The notes beneath the pieces are model-generated. The model saw only the letters and a program-made list of their open reading frames with translations. It was not told where the DNA came from and did not search any database. This document shows, piece after piece, positions 8,421 through 14,896 of a stretch of 64,000 nt of DNA. Position numbers and translations under genes: made by a program. Position 1 is the first letter of the stretch. Every line of letters begins with the position of its first letter. This DNA is from JBAZOO01 sp041648735 (lineage in GTDB: Bacteria > Verrucomicrobiota > Lentisphaeria > Oligosphaerales > CAITYL01): positions 62,001 through 126,000 of the forward strand of contig JBAZOO010000005.1 in NCBI GenBank assembly GCA_041648735.1. Reading direction: 5' to 3'.

Positions 8421-8771
8421 TCAGCCTATGGCCGGAAGTTGTTCGGCCTCGTGGAGTTTCTCCTTGTCGACGTGGGTATGGGTGTCCCGCAGCTTTTCGA
8501 CGTGGCGGTGCAATTGGGCTTCGACTTTTGCCACGGCATCATCGATGGCGGCGAAGAGGTTGTTGCCTTCCGCCCGGCCGTGGCCGATGACAGAGACATG
8601 GGCACCGGTGATGGTGACCTCAGCCACGCCGAAGTCATGTTCCCGGTCGAGGATCACGTGGGCATGGTTCAGCTTATGGTATTTGCCGTCGATCTTGGCC
8701 AATCGTTCTTCAGAGTAGAGTTTCAGGGCATCCGTTGCCGGTTGGCGCCGTCCACTGACGATCACTTCCAT
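8421..8771 (-). CDS. hpf: Ribosome hibernation-promoting factor (short HPF/RaiA family)
   Basis: The 116-residue protein matches the short HPF/YfiA family, which binds the 30S decoding region and silences ribosomes in stationary phase. It shows the conserved beta-alpha fold, with ALKLYSEERLAKID and DREHDFGVAEVTITG, then GNNLFAAIDDAVAKVEAQLHRH. The ATG at 8771 follows GAGGAGA. It closes the LPS operon, as in enterobacteria where hpf lies in the lptB-rpoN-hpf cluster. There is no room for rpoN in the 180-base gap before it. Confidence 0.9.
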   Translation of the reverse strand: MEVIVSGRRQPATDALKLYSEERLAKIDGKYHKLNHAHVILDREHDFGVAEVTITGAHVSVIGHGRAEGNNLFAAIDDAVAKVEAQLHRHVEKLRDTHTHVDKEKLHEAEQLPAIG

Positions 8772-8951
8772 GATGCGTCTCCTCTGTGTTCGCTCCGGGG
8801 GCAGCCCCCGGCATTCAGTTCCGCGGGAGCCGGCCTCCCGATTTCCGTCCATCCGGAGGATGACGGCCGGAAGCCGGATCGCGGGGATTCATCCTTGCAC
8901 TCAATTCGACACTGGAAACGGGGGTGGGTTGCACTGGGGCGCGGCGGAAAC

Positions 8952-9689
8952 TCAGTCGGCGAACTGGGGGCCGAGGTAGACCTTGCGGGCCTGTTCGTCC
9001 TGGCGCAGGAAGTCGCTGTCGCCTTCGCAGAGGATGCGGCCGTTGCAGATGAGGTAGGCGCGGTTGACGACGGCGAGGGTTTCGCGGACGCTGTGGTCGG
9101 TGATGAGCACCCCCAGGCCACGGTCGCGGAGATGGGCGACGATCTTCTGGACCTCGAAGACGTTGATCGGGTCGATGCCGACGAACGGTTCGTCGAGGAG
9201 GATGAAGGCCGGATTGGTGGCCAGGGCGCGGGTGATCTCCAGCCGCCGGCGTTCGCCGCCGCTGAGGGTGTTGGCCTTCTGCTTGGCGCGGGGGGCCAGT
9301 TGCAGTTCGTTGAGCAGGTCGGTGAGGCGGGCGGCGCGTTCGGCGGCGGTCAGGTCGAGCGTTTCCAGCACGGCCATGATGTTGTCCGCCACCGAGAGGT
9401 TGCGGAAGACCGACGGTTCCTGGGAAAGGTAGCCCATCCCCAGGCGGGCGCGCTGGTACATGGGCAGTTGCGAGGCGTCCCGCCCCAGGAACTCGACCGT
9501 GCCGGCATCCGGCTTCACCAGGCCGACGATCATGTAGAAGGAGGTGGTCTTGCCGGCGCCATTGGGGCCGAGCAGGCCGACCACTTCGCCGCGGTTGACG
9601 CTCAGGTTGACTTCGTCGACGACCCGTCGGCCCTTGTAGGCTTTCACCAAGCCGCGGGCCTGGAGCAGGGTGGGGGCGGCGGCGGTCAT
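8952..9689 (-). CDS. lptB: LPS export ABC transporter ATP-binding protein
   Basis: The 245-residue ATPase matches LptB, which drives LPS extraction from the inner membrane together with LptF/LptG (not in this window). Walker A is GPNGAGKTT (41-49); the ABC signature is LSGGERRRLEI, and Walker B runs into AFILLDEPF. Its ATG overlaps the stop of lptA by ATGA, indicating translational coupling. The gene order kdsA-kdsC-lptC-lptA-lptB supports the assignment over other branched-chain-type ATPases. Confidence 0.93.
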   Translation of the reverse strand: MTAAAPTLLQARGLVKAYKGRRVVDEVNLSVNRGEVVGLLGPNGAGKTTSFYMIVGLVKPDAGTVEFLGRDASQLPMYQRARLGMGYLSQEPSVFRNLSVADNIMAVLETLDLTAAERAARLTDLLNELQLAPRAKQKANTLSGGERRRLEITRALATNPAFILLDEPFVGIDPINVFEVQKIVAHLRDRGLGVLITDHSVRETLAVVNRAYLICNGRILCEGDSDFLRQDEQARKVYLGPQFAD

Positions 9690-10258
9690 GGCGCGGCCTC
9701 CTTTTTCGGGGCCGGCAGAATCCCGCCGCCGGGGAGGGCGCCGCCGCCGCCGGGCAGGATCAGGGTGCCGCCTTCGGTGATGATCTTGCCGGTGTCGCGG
9801 TCGTAGATGATGCGGCTGACGTTCTTGAGGATGCTGCCGCCGACGGCGAGTTCCGGCTCCTCGGTGAGCACCACTTTGCCGTCGGCGACGGTGTAGACGG
9901 CGCGCCCGGCCTTGGCCTGCCGTTTCTCTCCGGGCTGTTCGATGAGGACGTTGCCGAGGGCCTCGATCCGCTCCGGCTTGTCGGCCTTGTCGAAATGGAC
10001 GATCATCTTGTCGGCGGTCAAGGTCATGCGGGGTTCCGTGACTTTGACGTTGCCGATGAAGGTGGCGAGATGGGAGGCCATGTCCATCTCCATGCCGTCG
10101 GACTGGATCTGGATCTCGGCGCCAGCCGCGGCCGCGGGCTGGGCGGGGCTGGTGGCGGCGGCCGGGGCGGCGGGTGGTTCCGCGGCCGGAATGGCGGGCA
10201 GGGCCAGGAAGCTGGCCAGCAGCCAGGCGCGGGGGAGGCGCGGGAGCGGGGGGGTCAT
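9686..10258 (-). CDS. lptA: LPS transport periplasmic protein LptA (OstA-like)
   Basis: The 190-residue protein has a signal peptide (about 1-25), an Ala/Pro linker, and an OstA-like beta-jellyroll core (about 45-165) with repeats such as ATFIGNVKVTEPRMTLTADKMIVHF. LptA forms the periplasmic bridge that carries LPS to the outer membrane. The C-terminus is a low-complexity Gly/Pro tail. It overlaps lptC upstream and lptB downstream by four bases each. The start at 10258 was chosen because it opens with a hydrophobic export signal. Confidence 0.85.
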   Translation of the reverse strand: MTPPLPRLPRAWLLASFLALPAIPAAEPPAAPAAATSPAQPAAAAGAEIQIQSDGMEMDMASHLATFIGNVKVTEPRMTLTADKMIVHFDKADKPERIEALGNVLIEQPGEKRQAKAGRAVYTVADGKVVLTEEPELAVGGSILKNVSRIIYDRDTGKIITEGGTLILPGGGGALPGGGILPAPKKEAAP

Positions 10259-10737
10259 GGCGAGGGGTCTCCGGATGGGGGGGCGGGTTTTTCCGGCGGC
10301 TTCGGCAGGGGGACGGTGCCGGCGGGAAGGGTCATGCGGACTTGGCTGCGGATGAGGAGCTTCTGGCCACCGGCCAGGAGGTCGTAGCCGACGCCGGTGA
10401 TCACCGCCTGGCGATGGACGACGCGCAGCGGGGCGTCGCTCCGGGCGTGGCGGTCGCCGCGGTCGAAGGCGACGGCGGGGGTGGTGATCACCGTGGTTTC
10501 GCCGTTTTCGCGGGTGTAGGTCAGGCGGGCATCCTGGAGATGCACCACCGGGCCCTCGAGCCGGGCCCGGGCGCCTTCCAGGAGCCAGGTGGTCTTGCCG
10601 TCGTCGGCCACGCCGCGGGTGCGGAAGGTCTCCAGCACCAGGCTGCCGGTGTCCAGCCCCAACTGGGCGCCGGCCGCCCCGGCGAGGAGCAGGAGCGGCA
10701 GGGCGCATTGGTGGAGGCGTGGACGGTGGGGGATCAT
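10255..10737 (-). CDS. lptC: LPS export protein LptC-like
   Basis: The 160-residue protein starts with an N-terminal hydrophobic segment (about 10-25), then an OstA/LptC-type beta-rich part (WLLEGARARLEGPVVHLQDARLTY). LptC is a bitopic inner-membrane protein that passes LPS from the LptBFG complex to LptA. Similarity is weak at sequence level; the call leans on position between kdsC and lptA. The C-terminal tail is Pro-rich. The ATG at 10737 places the signal at the N-terminus. Confidence 0.7.
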   Translation of the reverse strand: MIPHRPRLHQCALPLLLLAGAAGAQLGLDTGSLVLETFRTRGVADDGKTTWLLEGARARLEGPVVHLQDARLTYTRENGETTVITTPAVAFDRGDRHARSDAPLRVVHRQAVITGVGYDLLAGGQKLLIRSQVRMTLPAGTVPLPKPPEKPAPPSGDPSP

Positions 10738-10788
10738 CGGGGTTGGGTCTCGGCCAAGTTCAGTCCTGGCAGGCACGGTGCGGCCCGG

Positions 10789-11316
10789 TCAACGGTCATA
10801 ACGTTCGACCAGGGCATTCCATTTATTTTGGCGCTTGAGCAGCCATTCGCAGACCTCGCGGACGGCGCCGCGGCCGCCGGGCGCCTGCGTCACCCAGGTG
10901 GCGGCCGCCCGCACTTCCGCCACGGCGTCGGCGACGGCGACGGCGACGGCGGCCCGGCGCATGACCGGCAGGTCGATCAGGTCGTCCGCCACATAGAGGC
11001 AGTTCCGCCCCTCCAGGTGGCGCTCCGCCAGGAAGGTCTCGAAGGCGGCGAGCTTGTCCTTGGCGCCTTGGATGCAGAAGCTCAGCCCCAGTTCGGCGGC
11101 CCGGCGCTGGTTGGCGGCGGAGACGCGGCCGGAGAGGATGCCGACCTGGAGGCCGGCGCGGAGGCAGAGCTTGAGGCCGTGGCCGTCCTTGATGTCGAAG
11201 AACTTGATCTCGTCGGGGCCGCCGCCGTAGCCGACACGGCCGTCGGTGAGCACGCCGTCGACGTCGAGCAGGACGGCTTGGATGGCCGCCAGGTCAACTG
11301 AGGGCGCAGACGTCAT
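10789..11316 (-). CDS. kdsC: 3-deoxy-D-manno-octulosonate 8-phosphate phosphatase
   Basis: The 175-residue HAD-superfamily protein matches KdsC, which dephosphorylates Kdo-8-phosphate. The nucleophile motif is LLDVDGVLTDG (D18, D20). Family features include FDIKDGHGLKLC, the ILSGRVS loop and the distal YVADDLIDLPVM acid motif. KdsC lacks a cap domain, in keeping with the short length. It overlaps the end of kdsA by 23 bases, so the two Kdo steps are coupled. Confidence 0.92.
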   Translation of the reverse strand: MTSAPSVDLAAIQAVLLDVDGVLTDGRVGYGGGPDEIKFFDIKDGHGLKLCLRAGLQVGILSGRVSAANQRRAAELGLSFCIQGAKDKLAAFETFLAERHLEGRNCLYVADDLIDLPVMRRAAVAVAVADAVAEVRAAATWVTQAPGGRGAVREVCEWLLKRQNKWNALVERYDR

Positions 11317-12127
11317 GGATTGCCTTCACCTTGCGGAGCATGTACTGGACATCTTTGAGCGCCAGGGAGTTGGGGCCGTCGCACAGGGCCTTGTCCGGCT
11401 CGGGGTGGACTTCGAGGAAGAGCCCTTGGATGCCGACGGCGGCGGCGGCGCGGGCGAGGGGGGCGACGAATTCGCGCTGGCCGCCGGAGGCGCCGCCCTG
11501 GCCGCCGGGGAGCTGGACGGAGTGGGTGGCGTCGAAGACCACCGGGCAGCCGGTCTGCTGGCGCATGATCGGCAGGGCGCGCATGTCGACCACCAGGTTG
11601 TGGTAGCCGAAGGTGCTGCCGCGTTCGGTGACCAGCACCCGGCGGTTGCCGGTGGAGCGCACCTTGTCGACCGCCTGCTTGATGTCTTCCGGCGCCAGGA
11701 ACTGCCCTTTCTTGATGTTGACCGGCTTGCCGGTCTGGCCGGCGGCCAGCAGCAGCTCGGTCTGCCGGCAGAGGAAGGCGGGGATTTGCAGCACGTCCAC
11801 CACGGCGGCGGCGGCGGAGGCCTGGCCGGGCTCATGGATGTCGGTCAGCACCGGCACCTGGAATTCGCCGCGGATGGCGGCCAGCGCCGCCAACCCTTCT
11901 TCCAGCCCCTGGCCGCGGTAGGAGTCGGCGCTGGTGCGGTTGGCCTTGTCGAAGGAGGCCTTGAAGATGTAGGGCAGCCCGAGTTCGGCGCAGACCGCCT
12001 TCATGTGGGCGGCGATCTTGCGGCAGACCTCCATGCTTTCCAGGACGCAGGGGCCGGCGATGATCACCGGTGGCAGGTCGAGGCCGACCTTGATGCCGGC
12101 GGCGAGTTCGAACGGGACGACGTTCAT
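11294..12127 (-). CDS. kdsA: 3-deoxy-8-phosphooctulonate synthase
   Basis: The 277-residue protein matches KdsA, which condenses arabinose-5-phosphate with phosphoenolpyruvate to Kdo-8-phosphate for the LPS inner core. The TIM-barrel landmarks are IIAGPCVLES, FKASFDKANRTS, the LTDIHEP loop, NIKKGQFL, and VFDATHSVQLPGG near the C-terminus. The start at 12127 gives the expected length. It heads the minus-strand LPS operon. A TATATT box on the minus strand at 12178-12183 is a possible -10 element. Confidence 0.95.
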   Translation of the reverse strand: MNVVPFELAAGIKVGLDLPPVIIAGPCVLESMEVCRKIAAHMKAVCAELGLPYIFKASFDKANRTSADSYRGQGLEEGLAALAAIRGEFQVPVLTDIHEPGQASAAAAVVDVLQIPAFLCRQTELLLAAGQTGKPVNIKKGQFLAPEDIKQAVDKVRSTGNRRVLVTERGSTFGYHNLVVDMRALPIMRQQTGCPVVFDATHSVQLPGGQGGASGGQREFVAPLARAAAAVGIQGLFLEVHPEPDKALCDGPNSLALKDVQYMLRKVKAIHDVCALS

Positions 12128-12431
12128 GGGGGTTCCTGGCTGGCGGGGAGGATGCAACGGAAGAGGAATCGCGGGAGGAATATAGCTCGTTGTCGTTGTC
12201 AGTGAGGCAATGGCCAAACGGTTGTCGTAATCGTAATCGGGCTTGGCCGGTCCGGCACCCGAAAGACACGGACAGCGATTCCGAGGACGAGGATGGGGAC
12301 GAGGACGGCGACGAGGACGGCAGAAACCAACAAATCGCTGGAGAGGGACGCTCGTAACCTCGCGCCCGTCATCGTGGCGATGAACTTCGAGCGGACTTCC
12401 TGCCCTTCGGGCATTGACGCTTCGCTCCAGC
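12128..12431. repeat. Microsatellite-rich spacer upstream of kdsA
   Basis: No gene is seen. The stretch carries short periodic runs: TCGTTGTCGTTGTC (about 12187-12200), GTCGTAATCGTAATCG (about 12224-12239), and several GACGAGGAC / GACGGC units (about 12283-12320). A small hairpin TGCCC-TTC-GGGCA lies near 12404. The 5' leader and promoter of kdsA must lie here. Confidence 0.6.
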
Positions 12432-12983
12432 TCAGTTGTCCCAGTTGTTGATGTCGTCGCCGCCGCCGCCCTTGGGCTTGCCGTCGTCATCCTTCTTGTT
12501 GGGGCCGTTGGACCAGATCGCGACGGTCTTGGGGACTTCCTTGTAGACGCCGCCGGTGCCGCTGGCCACCTTGCCGTCATAATCGTAGTCCAGGGCGATG
12601 TGGAAATCCTTCCCCCACACGTCTTCGTACCCATTTTGCGCGGGGTTGCTGACCTTGGGCTGGAGTTCGAGGAACTTCATCCGCCGGGTGTTCAAGTCCG
12701 GTGAAGCCCCCGTCTGGCCACTGAGAATGTCAAGGAGCGAGGAATAAGCGGGTGCGGCGTCATTGGTGGGGGCGCCCCCGGTGTACGGCAAATAGCCATA
12801 GGTCGCCTCAAAATTGCGGACGGCGGTTTCCAAGGCGCTGATGGCGGCCTTGGTCTTGACCACCTTCGCCTTCTCCCGGGCGCCGGCAATGGCGGGCAGG
12901 AGCAGCCCGGCCAGCACGGCAATGATGCCAATGACCACCAGCAGTTCGATCAGGGTGAAGGAATGTTTGCGCGGGGAGTTCAT
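12432..12983 (-). CDS. GspG-like pseudopilin
   Basis: The 183-residue protein has a type IV pilin-like N-terminus: a short basic leader, then FTLIELLVVIGIIAVLAGL with the conserved Glu at +5. The cleavage-site residue before Phe is Ser rather than Gly. The soluble part has the ALETAVRNFEATYGYLP helix typical of GspG major pseudopilins and ends in an Asp/Gly-rich tail. It is the last gene of the pseudopilin cluster. It should assemble into an inner-membrane pseudopilus, but no secretion ATPase or secretin is nearby. Confidence 0.85.
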   Translation of the reverse strand: MNSPRKHSFTLIELLVVIGIIAVLAGLLLPAIAGAREKAKVVKTKAAISALETAVRNFEATYGYLPYTGGAPTNDAAPAYSSLLDILSGQTGASPDLNTRRMKFLELQPKVSNPAQNGYEDVWGKDFHIALDYDYDGKVASGTGGVYKEVPKTVAIWSNGPNKKDDDGKPKGGGGDDINNWDN

Positions 12984-13038
12984 GACGGGTTCCTATATGG
13001 TTTTGGGGTGAAAACAAAGGTGGGCGGCTTGGTTCGGG

Positions 13039-13162
13039 TTGGAGTTCACGCTTCAGCGTGGGACCTGCCGTCCAGGCGATCCCTCGCAGGGCGGAAAGTG
13101 GGCCGTCCAGAGGAAACGCCGCCTGCCCCCAAAACAGCCCACACTGAAGTGTGAACTCCAGC
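13039..13162. repeat. Paired-hairpin repeat element, copy 1 (inverted core)
   Basis: A 124-base element lies between the two GspG-like genes. It is bounded by a small hairpin CACGCT-TC-AGCGTG on the left and its variant CACACT-GA-AGTGTG on the right. The roughly 75-base core is the near-identical reverse complement of the core of copy 4 (14751-14874). The outer arms are also complementary to each other, like terminal inverted repeats. Confidence 0.8.
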
Positions 13163-13169
13163 GGAAAGG

Positions 13170-13736
13170 TTAGTCCGCCTTCCAGTTGGTCAGGTCGTCG
13201 GGGTTGTGGGTTGTTGCATTGGAAATGGTGTCAGGGATTTTCTTTCCATCATACACCGATCGGCCATCTACGCCCGTGGAAAAGAGATCGTAGGATTCCT
13301 GGTTGTAGAATCCGGGGCAGCGGTAGTAGTAGGGCTTGCCAAAGGCGTCCACCAAGATCAGGATGGTTGGATCAGCGGTGCTGTGGAGGAACTTGAAGTT
13401 CTGGAGTGGCAGCAACGGTATTCCTGGGTCATTCCAGTTGGCGGGATCGGGGTCGGGGCGCTCCAGCCCGTGCATTCGTGGCGACCCCGCTTTGCCTTCG
13501 ACGAACTGCTGGGTGATTTCCGCCACCGCGGGCTGGAGCGGGAAAAAACCAAAAATCTCCTTGTACTGCTGGAGCGCGATCTCCAGTTGCCTCATCTGCG
13601 ATTTGGTCTTGGTTTCGGAGGCCTTGTGCATGGCGAAGCTGGCGCTGGCGATGACGATCCCCGCCAGGATGGCGATGATCGCAATCACCGCCAGCAGCTC
13701 GATCAGGGTGAAGTGGCGTTGGCGCATGGTGTCCAT
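13170..13736 (-). CDS. GspG-like pseudopilin
   Basis: The 188-residue protein has the N-terminal run FTLIELLAVIAIIAILAGI with Glu at +5, preceded by His instead of Gly at the cleavage site. The following helix (QLEIALQQYKEIFGFFP) fits the GspG fold. The C-terminal part contains ILVDAFGKPYYYRCPG, resembling the GspG calcium/C-terminal region. It is separated from the neighbouring pseudopilin by repeat element copy 1 and probably shares a transcript with the cluster. Confidence 0.85.
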   Translation of the reverse strand: MDTMRQRHFTLIELLAVIAIIAILAGIVIASASFAMHKASETKTKSQMRQLEIALQQYKEIFGFFPLQPAVAEITQQFVEGKAGSPRMHGLERPDPDPANWNDPGIPLLPLQNFKFLHSTADPTILILVDAFGKPYYYRCPGFYNQESYDLFSTGVDGRSVYDGKKIPDTISNATTHNPDDLTNWKAD

Positions 13737-13940
13737 GATCAGCCCCGTTGTTTTTTCCCACGAAACACGCTAAACACACAAAAAAAAGAAGCTACGAGTT
13801 TCAACTGCCAATCTTCACGGATCATCACTGGAAGCAAAAAACTTTCGGCTGTTTCGTGGGCGAAAGGATTTGTGCGGATTTGTGCGGATTTGTGGGAAAA
13901 CTCTGCGCCCTCCGCGCCTCCGCGGTGAGATTTTGTTGGG
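13737..13940. repeat. AT-rich dispersed-repeat spacer
   Basis: The spacer has tandem GGATTTGTGC units (about 13866-13896) and a CTCCGCGCCTCCGCGGTGAG string. The string AAATCCGCACAAA near 18660, in the spacer before the GspJ-like gene, is the reverse complement of the first motif. No gene is seen. Confidence 0.55.
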
Positions 13941-14573
13941 TCAGGGCTGGCGGTGGGCGGGTGGTGGGGGTTGGCCGCCGCCGGGGAGGGCGGGGCCGGC
14001 GGCACGCTGGAAGTCGGACGGCATGAACCAGTCGCGCTTGGGGGTCTTGCCGGTGAGCTGGGTGATCTGCTGCTCAATCTTGGCGATGGCGGCGAACGGC
14101 TCGGCCAGGTTGAAGACACCCGCGTCCAGCGTCTTGACGATGGCCTGGTTCTGCTTGGCCAATTCCAGGTAGAGCTTGGCGGCAGTCTGCCATTGCCGGA
14201 CGACTTCCGGGCGGGCGTTGGCCTGCTTGGCGATCGTTTCCGCCTGGGCCCAGCAACGTTGGGCGTACTGCTGGTTGCTGACCAAATCCTGCTGGTTCCC
14301 CTTGTAGATCGGCTCGTACATGCGGCGCAGCAGTTCCAGTTGGGTCGGCTTGGCCTGGCGTGCCCATGCCATGATCTTGGCGACGCGCTGCATCTCCTTC
14401 TGCTGCGGGGTCAGCTCTTTTTTCCCGCTGGCCGGCCGTTCCTCCCGTGGCGCTGGCGCCTGGGCGTGGATGGCGGGGGTGGCCAAGATGACGAGAAGCA
14501 GGGTTCCGGCCGTGGCCAGCCCGCAGCGGCGGCGGGTGCGGATGCCAGGGAGGGGTGAAAGCGGATGAATCAT
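13941..14573 (-). CDS. Secreted protein of unknown function in the pseudopilin cluster
   Basis: The 210-residue protein starts with an N-terminal basic stretch and a hydrophobic signal (about 15-33, ending IHAQ). A mostly helical, Gln-rich body follows, and the C-terminus is Pro-rich. The ATG at 14573 places the signal correctly. No named domain was recognised. It lies between the GspK-like and GspG-like genes and may be a periplasmic accessory of the same assembly, which is inferred only from position. Confidence 0.65.
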   Translation of the reverse strand: MIHPLSPLPGIRTRRRCGLATAGTLLLVILATPAIHAQAPAPREERPASGKKELTPQQKEMQRVAKIMAWARQAKPTQLELLRRMYEPIYKGNQQDLVSNQQYAQRCWAQAETIAKQANARPEVVRQWQTAAKLYLELAKQNQAIVKTLDAGVFNLAEPFAAIAKIEQQITQLTGKTPKRDWFMPSDFQRAAGPALPGGGQPPPPAHRQP

Positions 14574-14613
14574 GGTTAAAGTCCCGAATCGTCCTGGGGA
14601 CGAGTTGCTTCCG

Positions 14614-14640
14614 TTGGAGTTCACGCTTCAGCGTGGGCTG
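14614..14640. repeat. Single covarying hairpin, copy 2
   Basis: A lone left arm with hairpin CACGCT-TC-AGCGTG, flanked by GGAGTT and GGG as in the other copies. It opens the array upstream of the 13941 gene. Confidence 0.75.
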
Positions 14641-14651
14641 CTTGGTTCGGG

Positions 14652-14734
14652 TTGGAGTTCACGCTTCAGCGTGGGCTGTTTGGGGCGGTGGTGGTGGCGC
14701 TTTTCCGATCCCACACTGAAGTGTGAACTCCAGC
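14652..14734. repeat. Paired-hairpin element with short core, copy 3
   Basis: The left arm is CACGCT-TC-AGCGTG and the right arm CACACT-GA-AGTGTG, enclosing only about 33 bases of an unrelated G-rich core. The flanks GGTTCGGGTTGGAGTT and ACTCCAGCGGGGG match the other copies. Confidence 0.8.
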
Positions 14735-14750
14735 GGGGGCTTGGTTCGGG

Positions 14751-14874
14751 TTGGAGTTCACGCTTCAGCGTGGGCTGTTTGTGGGGGCAGGCGGCGTTTC
14801 CTCTGGACGGCCCACTTTCCGCCCTGCGAGGGATCGCCTGGACGGCAGGTCCCACACTGAAGTGTGAACTCCAG
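14751..14874. repeat. Paired-hairpin repeat element, copy 4
   Basis: A 124-base element with the same arms as copy 1 and a nearly identical core in the opposite orientation. It lies directly next to the end of the GspK-like gene. Together copies 2-4 fill the 323-base gap between two genes of the cluster. Confidence 0.8.
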
Positions 14875-14896
14875 CGGGGGCTTGGGTGGACGTTGT

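Noticed and set aside
8772..8951. rpoN between lptB and hpf
   Set aside because: The gap is only 180 bases and has no sigma-54-like frame.
13039..14880. CRISPR array
   Set aside because: Units are irregularly spaced, inverted as well as direct, with related cores and no unique spacers; no cas gene is near.
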